A stretch of 42,216 nucleotides of DNA from Deinococcales bacterium (GTDB lineage Bacteria > Deinococcota > Deinococci > Deinococcales > JAAFIG01), in contig JANXTZ010000059.1 of the NCBI GenBank assembly GCA_025352125.1, positions 1 to 42,216 on the forward strand. Reading direction: 5' to 3'. The position numbers and the translations under genes are program-made. Positions 1-7,668 of this stretch are shown piece by piece; position 1 is the stretch's first letter, and each line of letters starts with the position of its first letter. Below the pieces are notes generated by a model. That model was not told where the DNA came from, searched no databases, and saw only the letters and a program-made list of their open reading frames with translations.

Positions 1-1
1 C

Positions 2-130
2 AGGCAGAGGTTGGGGCAGTTTGTGCGTAAGACGTTGAGTTTCTCGAAGCGTTGGGATTTGCATGTGGCGAGGTTGAAGTTGTTCGTGCATCGGTATAAT
101 TTGGAAATTGCGGAAAACATTCTAAAGTAA
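2..130 (+). mobile_element. IS1-family transposase, C-terminal end (truncated by window start)
   Basis: Reading from base 2 gives an open frame of 42 residues ending at TAA 128-130. It contains the IS1 InsB signature RQRLGQFVRKTLSFSKR followed by a His-rich YN-type tail. This is the end of the DDE transposase that carries out IS1 transposition; the start lies outside the window. CCACTACC at 132-139, read outward as GGTAGTGG, is the probable terminal inverted repeat, because the second IS1-type element at the other end of the window begins with the same GGTAGTG. The motif CTCGAG, dense in resident genes, is absent here. Confidence 0.88.
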
Positions 131-131
131 G

Positions 132-139
132 CCACTACC
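132..139. repeat. Probable terminal inverted repeat of the left IS1-family element
   Basis: CCACTACC lies two bases after the transposase stop codon and reads GGTAGTGG outward. It matches the outward GGTAGTG at 41955-41961 of the other IS1-type element. The far end and the target duplication are outside the window, so the exact boundary is not proved. Confidence 0.55.
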
Positions 140-146
140 CACCAAT

Positions 147-641
147 TTACTGAGTATGAAAAACATAAAATTGAAGAATTAAATTTTCTTTTTCCTGTTC
201 TACATAGCACAATTTTATTCTATCACCATTTTTAACTAATCCGTTTCTAGTAAGTATCTGATTAAAAGTAAAAGTTTCTCTAGCACTATTATATTTAAAA
301 AGTTTATTATTTAAAGCAAATTTTTCTATGTTGTCTTTTCCATCAATTCCTCTCTCAAGTTTTTTGACTTTACCGTCAATTCTAAGGCATTTATTATTTT
401 TAACAATATTTTTAAAATAGAAAAGATCACTGATTGATGTTTTATATGTAATAAATACTATTAAAATAGATATGGACGACAATCCAATAAATAGTTAAAT
501 AAGACGAAAATTTCGCAAATTATCAACAAGGTATTTATAGTAATAGTAATATATATAAAGAAAGCCAACTGTTACAAATAAACTTATTAGCAAAAAACGA
601 CCCCAAAGCGGTTGTAAAACATTTACATCAAATAAAGTCAT
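147..641 (-). pseudogene. Small two-helix membrane protein with soluble domain, interrupted by an in-frame stop
   Basis: A clear ATG at 641-639 with an AAGGAG ribosome site opens a 48-residue frame containing one hydrophobic helix (about residues 16-35), which stops at TAA 497-495. The very same frame continues without further stops to 147, giving a second hydrophobic stretch and then a soluble domain with the pattern GKVKKLE...F.LNNKLFKYN...NGLVKNGDRIKLCYV. That resembles a small family of inner-membrane proteins with a conserved NG-x-KYS / GGxIKxG core, so I read one gene of about 164 codons with a nonsense codon. Two separate ORFs, or initiation at TTG 482-480, are possible. The gene is strongly AT-rich and free of CTCGAG, unlike the resident genes, which suggests acquisition together with the neighbouring IS. 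Confidence 0.6.
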
Positions 642-680
642 ATTTATCTCCTTTAATATTTATTAGACCTTATCAAGTTT

Positions 681-737
681 GTAGGGTGCGCTTCGCGCAC
701 CGCCAGATATGTGATGTTGGTGCGCGGCGCACCCTAC
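681..737. repeat. REP-like palindromic repeat with two nested hairpins
   Basis: GTAGGGTGCGC (681-691) and GCGCACCCTAC (727-737) form a perfect 11-bp inverted repeat. Each arm is itself a small hairpin: GGTGCGC-TTC-GCGCACC at 685-701 and GGTGCGC-G-GCGCACC at 719-733. The arrangement is that of REP/BIME-type intergenic palindromes. Confidence 0.6.
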
Positions 738-748
738 CAATATCACGC

Positions 749-779
749 AAACAAAAGCGACTCGAGAATCTCGAGTCGC
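749..779 (-). terminator. Intrinsic terminator of the DUF3352 gene
   Basis: GCGACTCGAGA (757-767) and TCTCGAGTCGC (769-779) form an 11-bp perfect stem. On the minus strand it is followed by TTTTGTTT (756-749). It lies 24 bp after the stop codon of the gene ending at 803. The stem is built around two copies of CTCGAG. Confidence 0.85.
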
Positions 780-802
780 CTCATTAAACTAAACTCGAGG
801 TT

Positions 803-2491
803 TTACCACTTCACAGGTTGGAAACTCTTGGTCTTCGTCCCGTTTGCCACGCCTTCAGTCCAGGTCACGGCACTGCCCGCACGGTTCGCAGTAAAGTTTA
901 GCATTCCCTTCAAGCCGCTCGAGAGGGTCTTGGCGGTGCTTGGTTTCAGGTCAAAACCTTGGCTTAGTCCAAGATCGAGCAACATGCCAATGGTGTCGGC
1001 GGTGCTGCTCAGGCTGGCGGTGGTGTCGCCGTAACCATAAGAAAGTGCATTTTGTGGCACTCGAGCAATTGCGGCTTTGAAGGTCGTGCTGTCGTTCAGT
1101 CGTGCGCCGCTCGAGAGGGCGGCAAGCATGGCGGCATCGCTGTTCGAGACCATCAGGTAGCCGTCTTTGATGGCGGTCACCAGTGCCACACCCTGAGAGA
1201 TTGGGTAACGCGTGACTTCCACGCCAGACATTGTGGTTTTGGTTGGGTTGAGGTTTCCCTTGTTTTGATTGGCAAGGTTTAAGCCCGTTTCAATCAATTT
1301 CGGTAGCATTTTGGCAATCGAGTTTTTTGCGGTGTTTTCGTCACTCACGCCAAGGTAGGTCACGCCATCACCCAATGCGGCAAGTGGGTTGCTCGAGCCT
1401 GCGCTGCTGGCTTTGAGGTTGAAATTTGCTGTGGCGTACTCGCCGGTCATCCACGACAGGAAATCTTTTTGCACGTCCAAACCGAATTCTTGCTTGAAAA
1501 ACGGTTGCAAGCCGCCGTCGTTCAAACCTGTGCGGTCAACAAGATTCGAGAGCCAGTTGTACCAACCCGTGACATCGAGTTGTTGAACGGTAAAACCGAT
1601 GGCACTGGCTGGAACAACGCTGGCAGCTTTCAGGCTGGCGTTGGTTTTGGGCGTCATCAGTTGCGCGAATTGTTTGTCAACCCCGCGTTTTTCTGGCACG
1701 AGGTATTGCGTGCTCTCAATGCCCTCGCTCGAGATTTTCCAGGCGCCACCAAAACGTCCAATGGTGGTGATCGCGTCGAGAATCGGCTCGAGTTTGACGC
1801 CTGGGAGTTCTGGGTCGATGCCGTCAATGATGGCTCGCCCAATTTGGGTGAGGTTGCGTAAATCGGCATACAACCGAACGTTACCGCCGCCAACTTCGTT
1901 CATGACTTCAGAAAAGCTGCTCGAGTTGCCCAAGGTTTTGTCTTTGCTAACGCCTTTGACGCTGCTTAAAAATTGATTGAGAATCGCGGTGTCGCTGGCA
2001 GCGTATGCCAGACCACCCGAGTAACCAAAGTTCAGAAAACTCGAGCGGTAGACTGGGAAACCTTGAATTTTCATTGAGCCTTGGACTCCGCTTTTGACGG
2101 CGGCGGCTTGCATGGCTTTGATTTGCTTTTCGGCATTGGAGGCTGGACGGGCTGCCAGCAAGTAACCCACCGTGCTCTTGGCGCTGGCGTACACCGCCAC
2201 AAAGCCCTCGCGGTCAAGCAGCGTCATGAAGTCGTTTAACTGTGTTTCGGTGGCTTTCTGTTCCGCTTTGCTCGAGCCTGAAGCCTCTGCGAGAACGCTT
2301 GGCAACTTCAAACGCTCGAATTCTTTGACAAAGCTGGCGGCACTCTTGCGCACGCCACCAAGGTCGTTCAATTCCACAGCAAGCATCGCGCCCTGCGGGG
2401 CGTATTTGGACAGGGTTTGCGCGTTCGCGCCTGCCAACATGGAAGCTGAAAGTGCGGCGGTGAGGATTAAAATTTTGCTCGGTGTTTTCAT
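803..2491 (-). CDS. Secreted DUF3352-type protein
   Basis: This 562-residue protein has a Sec signal peptide (residues 1-24, hydrophobic core then ANA-Q cleavage site), so it should be exported to the cell envelope. The mature part alternates helical and short beta segments with repeated features such as GEYATANF, DGYLMVSNSD and FTANRAGSAVTWTEG, the layout of the DUF3352 family, which is frequent in Deinococcus and cyanobacteria; no enzymatic motif is visible and the function is unknown. The ATG is preceded by AGGAG at good spacing. It lies 220 bp after the minus-strand gene ending at 2712, and its own terminator follows at 749-779. A TATAAT at 2660-2665 (minus strand) could be its -10 element, with a 5' leader of about 160 nt. 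Confidence 0.75.
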   Translation of the reverse strand: MKTPSKILILTAALSASMLAGANAQTLSKYAPQGAMLAVELNDLGGVRKSAASFVKEFERLKLPSVLAEASGSSKAEQKATETQLNDFMTLLDREGFVAVYASAKSTVGYLLAARPASNAEKQIKAMQAAAVKSGVQGSMKIQGFPVYRSSFLNFGYSGGLAYAASDTAILNQFLSSVKGVSKDKTLGNSSSFSEVMNEVGGGNVRLYADLRNLTQIGRAIIDGIDPELPGVKLEPILDAITTIGRFGGAWKISSEGIESTQYLVPEKRGVDKQFAQLMTPKTNASLKAASVVPASAIGFTVQQLDVTGWYNWLSNLVDRTGLNDGGLQPFFKQEFGLDVQKDFLSWMTGEYATANFNLKASSAGSSNPLAALGDGVTYLGVSDENTAKNSIAKMLPKLIETGLNLANQNKGNLNPTKTTMSGVEVTRYPISQGVALVTAIKDGYLMVSNSDAAMLAALSSGARLNDSTTFKAAIARVPQNALSYGYGDTTASLSSTADTIGMLLDLGLSQGFDLKPSTAKTLSSGLKGMLNFTANRAGSAVTWTEGVANGTKTKSFQPVKW

Positions 2492-2659
2492 GTTTTTCTC
2501 CTGGTGTTATTGAACACGGCGTTGTCGAAGATTGCTCGAAGATTTCACGCTTTTTGTGACAAGCTCGAGTTTGATTCTCGAGTTCTGAAAGCTTTACGAG
2601 ACTGAACTTCGATTCGTTCCCGTTTAAAGTAAAGCTCGAGCCTTCAAACGAACCGCGTC

Positions 2660-2665
2660 ATTATA
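2660..2665 (-). promoter_or_regulatory. Possible -10 element (TATAAT) for the DUF3352 gene
   Basis: The consensus TATAAT reads on the minus strand between the two minus-strand genes. No convincing -35 hexamer lies 17 bp upstream, so this is a weak call. The implied leader contains several CTCGAG repeats that could pair. Confidence 0.3.
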
Positions 2666-2711
2666 GGACGCAAGCCGTCTGACTCAGCCTGTGAATGAAC
2701 ATTGGTGCAGG

Positions 2712-5231
2712 TTATCTCAAACCATTGAGCAAGGGAATGAGCGTCACCAGCCCGAATTGAAATCCGTTCAGGCTCGAGATTGAGAACTCGAGTCCAAACG
2801 AAACGGGCGCGTAGTATTGAAACACGCCGTCCAGTAAAATCTGTGATCCAAAAATACAATTTGAGTTTGTTTTAAATCGGTACTCGAGAAATGGCACGAC
2901 GCTCAACCTGGCGATGCCGAGCAAACCGTCAGAACTAAACCAGTTGAGTTGAAAACTGTATTGACTTGCAGCTCGAACGCCAAAACCATTTTGGTTCAGA
3001 CTGGTGTCAAGCACGATTGGCAAGCCCAAACTCGAGTCAGCCAGACTCAACTGAACGCCGAAACGACCCGAACTCGAGACGTTGGCAGACATTGCCCAAC
3101 CGCTTTGGGTGTAACCGTATTCGTCTTCGATCAAGGAATTTAAAATGAAACCCGAGGCAAGTTCAAAACCAAAATTTGTGGCTCGAGCCGAGGCATTCAG
3201 CTTGTAACCGTAAACCCCCAAACCGATGGCTTGAGCATTGCCAAACCAGGCGGGTGTCAACGCCAGCGACCAGCCGCCCGAGTCTGCATCGGCACTCGCG
3301 GTCAAACTCCAGTTGCGCAAGGGTTGAAAACTGAAACTGGCATTGGCTTCCAAACCAGGTTTTCCGAGCAGCGAATATCCAGCGCCAATCGTGTAATTGT
3401 TGATGCCAGCAGGGTCAGCGCCGTACAGCGTTGCGCCAATGCCCGTGCTCGAGAATGGCGTCCAGAACAATGCGGCGGGCGCAGAATTGTAGGGTTCAAT
3501 GGCATACTCGAGTCCTTCAAGGCTCTGGAGCGCTTTGGGTTGCGTAAACTCGAGGTTTTCAGGAATTGTTTTGCCAATCTCGAGCGTGCGAATTTCAAAG
3601 CCTGTGCTGTTGTAACCCGCAAACGCCAAGTTGCCGCTGGGCAAAACACTCGAGCCGTAAACCCCGCCACTGGCGGCACTGAGGCGCTCAATCTGGCTCG
3701 AGTTTGGGGTCATTTGATAGGCTTGGAACGAACCGTTTCGGTCTGAGGCGAACTCGAGTTTTCCGTTTTTCAACCAGGTCGGGAATTGGTCTTGGGCGCG
3801 GTCTGAAGTTTGAAATTTTAGTGCTCCGTTCTCGAGGGTGGCGATGTCCAGAAAGCCGCCAGGTCGCCAAACGGTCAAAGCGATTTGCCCCGTTTCGCTG
3901 CTTGCAGGATGAAACAAATGCCAGCCAAATGGCGCGGTGAAAACAGTTTCCAAACTCGAGTCGCATATTCTTTTCAGGCTCGAGGATTCGGTGTCGTCAT
4001 GGACAAACAAAATACAGCGACCATCAAATACTGCATCTCTGGCTCGAGCGTTGTGCGTGAGTTGAATTTCTTTCCAGTTGCCAAACGCATCGCGCTCGAG
4101 TTTGAAGACTTCTCCGTAACTGGTATCGCTTTGAACAAGCAACCTCGAGTACACCAAAGTGTTCTTGTTTTGAAAACTGAGTTTGTTGGGGCGGGTCGGC
4201 AGTTTAAAACGCTCATCGCTGAACTCGAGCTTGCCACCATTCCAGATGCCAAATCGCAGCGTTGACCCCTCGAGCCATGCGATGTCATGTTCAAACACGG
4301 CTGGCACGCCGCTGCCACCGTACAATCTGTTGCCCATGGGCAGTTGGCTGGCGTTCAAAGCCTCGAGTTCGGTTTTTGCACGTGCTTCCTCGAGTTGCTG
4401 CCACGCTCTCCAGAGTTCGGTCAGACCGACATGGTACACGTCTTTCCAGGCGTCGTCAAAACTGAGCGTGTGATTGAAACGCTCGATCACTTTTTGAATC
4501 CCAGCATCGCCAAAACGTCCGATCAAAAACGGCACAAAACCAGCCCCGAACGCGTAACGGGTGTTGCCAAACGGATAGCGCTCGAGGGTGCCGATACCTG
4601 CCTCGATCAAACTCGGAAAATTTCCAGCCCTCGCCATCTGCGCCCGCAGGGTGTTGACGCTGGCATCTTGGGAACGTCCACCCGAGGTAAACCGCGTCTC
4701 GAGCGCCACGGCGTAACCTTCGGTGAACCAGGCGGGAGGGAACCGAGTGCCTAAAATCCCTGGGATTGCGCCAAAAACACCGCGCAAGGTTTCTCGGGTT
4801 TGGTCGCGGGTGGTCAGGTGCGCCAGGTGCGTGAACTCGTGGGCGGCAAGCACCACCATCGCGTCCTGCCACTGTGCGCCAATATCGGTGGGGCGCGGAA
4901 AGGTGGCGTTGATGGTGATGAAATTGGTTGGGTCGGGCACGGTCAGACCGTTTGCTGAATCGGTGGCGTTGTTGATCAGAATATAAGTGATTCCAGGATC
5001 ATTGCCCACCGCCGCCGTGACCCAAGCATGAATCAATTCGGCAGCTGCCGCCACATGCCGCGCAAATGCCTCAAAGTACGGCTGATGCAGGACCCTGAAA
5101 TGCGGTGTGAGAACAACATTCATCGGCAGGCTTGCGCCCTTCGCTCCGAGCAACTGAGCCTTGACACTCGAGGCAAACAAACACAAGATCAAAACCAGAA
5201 CGACCCTCGAGCGCCACGAATAAGGTTTCAT
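2712..5231 (-). CDS. Envelope protein: MA-type metallopeptidase, TolB-like propeller and outer-membrane barrel
   Basis: The 839-residue protein has a signal peptide (about residues 1-25, SSVKA-Q). Residues 131-138, HEFTHLAH, carry the zinc motif HExxH, and E171 in AWFTEGYA is placed as the third ligand of a gluzincin of the peptidase MA type. Residues about 300-570 hold propeller-like repeats, including FASDRNGSFQAYQM, typical of TolB/PD40 blades. The last about 240 residues alternate polar and aromatic residues in short strands with GLEF/GFELASG patterns, as in an outer-membrane beta-barrel. I infer a protein anchored in the outer membrane that presents a peptidase domain. The start has no Shine-Dalgarno but a TAGACT hexamer 6 nt upstream, so the transcript is probably leaderless. 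It is divergent from the gene at 5276. Confidence 0.72.
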   Translation of the reverse strand: MKPYSWRSRVVLVLILCLFASSVKAQLLGAKGASLPMNVVLTPHFRVLHQPYFEAFARHVAAAAELIHAWVTAAVGNDPGITYILINNATDSANGLTVPDPTNFITINATFPRPTDIGAQWQDAMVVLAAHEFTHLAHLTTRDQTRETLRGVFGAIPGILGTRFPPAWFTEGYAVALETRFTSGGRSQDASVNTLRAQMARAGNFPSLIEAGIGTLERYPFGNTRYAFGAGFVPFLIGRFGDAGIQKVIERFNHTLSFDDAWKDVYHVGLTELWRAWQQLEEARAKTELEALNASQLPMGNRLYGGSGVPAVFEHDIAWLEGSTLRFGIWNGGKLEFSDERFKLPTRPNKLSFQNKNTLVYSRLLVQSDTSYGEVFKLERDAFGNWKEIQLTHNARARDAVFDGRCILFVHDDTESSSLKRICDSSLETVFTAPFGWHLFHPASSETGQIALTVWRPGGFLDIATLENGALKFQTSDRAQDQFPTWLKNGKLEFASDRNGSFQAYQMTPNSSQIERLSAASGGVYGSSVLPSGNLAFAGYNSTGFEIRTLEIGKTIPENLEFTQPKALQSLEGLEYAIEPYNSAPAALFWTPFSSTGIGATLYGADPAGINNYTIGAGYSLLGKPGLEANASFSFQPLRNWSLTASADADSGGWSLALTPAWFGNAQAIGLGVYGYKLNASARATNFGFELASGFILNSLIEDEYGYTQSGWAMSANVSSSGRFGVQLSLADSSLGLPIVLDTSLNQNGFGVRAASQYSFQLNWFSSDGLLGIARLSVVPFLEYRFKTNSNCIFGSQILLDGVFQYYAPVSFGLEFSISSLNGFQFGLVTLIPLLNGLR

Positions 5232-5237
5232 CTGAGC

Positions 5238-5269
5238 AGTCTATCCAGAATCTCGAAAAGGAATACAAT
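5238..5269. promoter_or_regulatory. Divergent leaderless promoters
   Basis: On the minus strand TAGACT (5243-5238) ends 6 nt before the ATG at 5231. On the plus strand TACAAT (5264-5269) ends 6 nt before the ATG at 5276. Both genes lack a ribosome-binding site. The 44-bp gap therefore holds two -10 elements that would start transcripts at or next to the start codons. Confidence 0.65.
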
Positions 5270-5275
5270 AGCGCC

Positions 5276-5665
5276 ATGCAACAAACCGATTGGCAAAAAA
5301 CGCTAGAGGTGGTCGTCAAAGGATTCGTCGCGGCAATCGTGGCACTGGCTGGCTTGTGGGTGCTGGGCTGGCTGTTCTCATTTCTGGGTTCTATTTTGAT
5401 TGGACTGGCAGGGATTGTCGTCGCACTCTTAAAATTTCTCGTTCCGGTGGCGGTGATTGCGGCAATCGTTTATTTTTTCGTCTCGCAACTTCAGTCGAGC
5501 GCCAGCACTCCAAGGGTTCAAGCTCGAGTTGAGCCAAAACCCATCGAGCACGCGCCAGCCACAACCATTGATGCGGCAGCGACCACAAACCCAGAATCCA
5601 AAGTCAGTGTTGGCGGACCATCAACAACCATCGAAAGTTCTGATGAGGAAAAATCCGAGGGCTAA
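5276..5665 (+). CDS. Small membrane protein, unknown function
   Basis: The 129-residue protein has an amphipathic start, two or three hydrophobic segments (about residues 13-30, 33-50 and 53-70, the latter two separated only by a short Leu-Lys turn) and a hydrophilic, Pro/Thr/Ser-rich acidic tail of about 55 residues ending DEEKSEG. I do not recognise a family. The tail probably lies on one side of the cytoplasmic membrane as a flexible linker. Initiation at 5276 is supported by TACAAT exactly 6 nt upstream and by the absence of a Shine-Dalgarno site. It stands alone; CTCGAG-based inverted repeats at 5673-5698 may terminate it. Confidence 0.65.
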   Translation: MQQTDWQKTLEVVVKGFVAAIVALAGLWVLGWLFSFLGSILIGLAGIVVALLKFLVPVAVIAAIVYFFVSQLQSSASTPRVQARVEPKPIEHAPATTIDAAATTNPESKVSVGGPSTTIESSDEEKSEG

Positions 5666-5744
5666 CTCCTGGCTCGAGATATTTTCCAAGTCTCGAGTGC
5701 CTGTTTGAAAGTTTGACACGCCGACTTAAACCAATTGTCACATT

Positions 5745-5798
5745 TTTGACTTTCATTCCGAAGGTCAAATTCAGGAATGACCCAATTCAGGTTATGCT
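5745..5798 (+). promoter_or_regulatory. Promoter and nested inverted repeats before the peptide-binding protein gene
   Basis: TATGCT at 5793-5798 is a candidate -10. Upstream are two interlocked inverted repeats: TTTGAC (5745-5750) with GTCAAA (5764-5769), and TCATTCC (5753-5759) with GGAATGA (5774-5780). They are placed where a regulator could block or recruit polymerase. The regulator is unknown. Confidence 0.45.
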
Positions 5799-5828
5799 GA
5801 AACCCCATACTGCTCGAGGAGGAGATTT

Positions 5829-7601
5829 ATGCGAACACACAAGGCGTTCTCAGTTATGACCGTTTCACTCGTTGTCGCCACAGGCATACTTGCCAGCACG
5901 TCGTTGGCGGCACCAAAGACCATGCCCGATTACAGCAAACTGGGCATAGGCATCGGCAAGCCAGGCGGCAGTTACACGCTGGTGCTCGGCGATTCGCCGC
6001 AAAGCTTCATGTATTACGGCGCGATTGACTCGAATGCGCAATCGGTCACGGGGCAAATGTTTGACGGCTTGATCGAATACAACCTCGCCAGCTACAAGAT
6101 CGAACCAGCCCTCGCCGAAAGCTGGACAGCCTCGAGCGACGGCAAGGTCTGGACATTCAAGTTGCGCCAAGGCGTCAAATGGCAAGACGGCGTGGACTTC
6201 ACTGCTGATGATGTGGTTTTTACCTTCGACCAAATTATCGTCAACCCAGAAGCCAAGGGCGGTGACAACGACGCGTTCAACTTTAACGGCGTCCGTGCCA
6301 AGTTTGAGGCGCTGGACAAGTACACCGTAAAGTTCACGTTACCCGTCCCGAACGGCGCGTTTTTGCAAAAAATGCGCACTTTTATCTTGCCAAAACACAA
6401 ACTCGAGAAATTCACCGAATCTGGCGGCGCGAAAAAAGCCGACATCAACAACGCTTGGGGCACAAACTCGAACTTGGACGACATCGTTGGCACGGGTCCG
6501 TTTAAGATCAAATCTTATGTTCCTGGACAGAAGGTCACTTTGGTCAAAAACAAATACTACTGGAAAGAAGATGCCAAAGGCACGCAACTGCCCTACACCG
6601 ACACGCTCGAGTATCTGATCGTGAAAGGTCCTGACGCGCAGGCGGCACAATTCTTGAACGGTACGCTGGACTCTTACAACATTTCTGGCGCTCAATTTCC
6701 CGATTTCAAAACCAAAGAGGCGGCGGGCGCGGCTTTTAAAGTCATTCGCTCGAATGCGCTGTTCGGCAGCCCACCACACTTGGGTTTCAACTGGAACGCC
6801 AAAAATGCGGTGCTGGCTCGGGTCTTCTCGGACTTGCGCTTCAGGCAGGCAATGCAGTTGGCGGTCAACCGCTCGAGAATTATTGATACCGTATACAACG
6901 GCTTGGCAACTTTGCCAGGTCACGGCGTCGCGCCGATTTCAAACTATTACTTCAACACCACCAAATACCTCGGCGAGTTTGACCTGAAAGAAGCTGGGGC
7001 GGCACTAGACGCAATGGGCTTAAAAGACACCGACGGGGACGGCGTGCGCAACATTGGCGGCGCAGGAAACCTCGAGTTCACCCTCAATTACGGCGAGGAC
7101 TCGAGCGTGTACAAGCCCATGAGCACGATCTTGCAAAACGATTTCAAAGCCGTTGGCGTGAAGGTCAACCTCAAGGGCATTCCGTCCAGCACCCTGCTTT
7201 CGACGGCTCGAGGTCAGGATTGGGAGGCAACCCTGCTGGCGTTCGGCGACCAACCCGACCCTGATCTTCGCAAGCCCATCTGGCAACCTGGCGGGGCGCT
7301 TTACTACTTTCATCAAGCCACCCAACCCGCCACGCCAGGTGGCAAAGAAAACTTTAAAGCCATGACAAGCTGGGAAAAACGCGTCTGGACCATTTTTGAC
7401 AAAGCCTCGCAAACCACCGATCAGGGCATTCGCAAAGCCTTGTATGAAGAGTGGCAAATCCTGTTCGCCAAAAACCTACCAGTTATCATGATCGCCAAAG
7501 GCGCAAATGCCGCCGTGGTCAGCAACAAGATTGGCAACTTTATCTGGAATTTGGGTGTGATCCCAGGTTACAACCCCGTTCCCCTGGTCTACAACAAGTA
7601 A
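5829..7601 (+). CDS. ABC transporter peptide/nickel-type substrate-binding protein (family 5), copy 1
   Basis: The 590-residue protein has a Sec signal peptide (about residues 1-28). The mature sequence shows the family 5 solute-binding layout: MFDGLIEYN, LAESWTASSDGKVWTFKLRQGVKWQDG and DDVVFTFD near the N-terminus, then FRQAMQLAVNR in the second lobe. A Ca-binding-like loop DTDGDGVRN sits at about residue 400, as in many family members. It captures oligopeptides or similar ligands in the periplasm and feeds the permeases at 9511 and 10475. No lipobox is visible. The start has a strong GAGGAG site. It is closely similar in plan to the next gene, so the pair arose by tandem duplication, and an intervening terminator-like hairpin may set their relative levels. 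Confidence 0.88.
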   Translation: MRTHKAFSVMTVSLVVATGILASTSLAAPKTMPDYSKLGIGIGKPGGSYTLVLGDSPQSFMYYGAIDSNAQSVTGQMFDGLIEYNLASYKIEPALAESWTASSDGKVWTFKLRQGVKWQDGVDFTADDVVFTFDQIIVNPEAKGGDNDAFNFNGVRAKFEALDKYTVKFTLPVPNGAFLQKMRTFILPKHKLEKFTESGGAKKADINNAWGTNSNLDDIVGTGPFKIKSYVPGQKVTLVKNKYYWKEDAKGTQLPYTDTLEYLIVKGPDAQAAQFLNGTLDSYNISGAQFPDFKTKEAAGAAFKVIRSNALFGSPPHLGFNWNAKNAVLARVFSDLRFRQAMQLAVNRSRIIDTVYNGLATLPGHGVAPISNYYFNTTKYLGEFDLKEAGAALDAMGLKDTDGDGVRNIGGAGNLEFTLNYGEDSSVYKPMSTILQNDFKAVGVKVNLKGIPSSTLLSTARGQDWEATLLAFGDQPDPDLRKPIWQPGGALYYFHQATQPATPGGKENFKAMTSWEKRVWTIFDKASQTTDQGIRKALYEEWQILFAKNLPVIMIAKGANAAVVSNKIGNFIWNLGVIPGYNPVPLVYNK

Positions 7602-7618
7602 AACCCAAGCTTGACCAG

Positions 7619-7657
7619 AACCTCGGGTGAAAATGGGTTCACCCGAGGTTTTAATTT
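7619..7657 (+). terminator. Intergenic hairpin between the two binding-protein genes (terminator or attenuator)
   Basis: AACCTCGGGTGAA (7619-7631) pairs perfectly with TTCACCCGAGGTT (7638-7650), followed by TTAATTT. It lies within the 67-bp gap and just before the GGAGG of the next gene, so partial readthrough or mRNA 3'-end protection of the first message is likely. Confidence 0.65.
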
Positions 7658-7668
7658 AAAGGAGGCGT

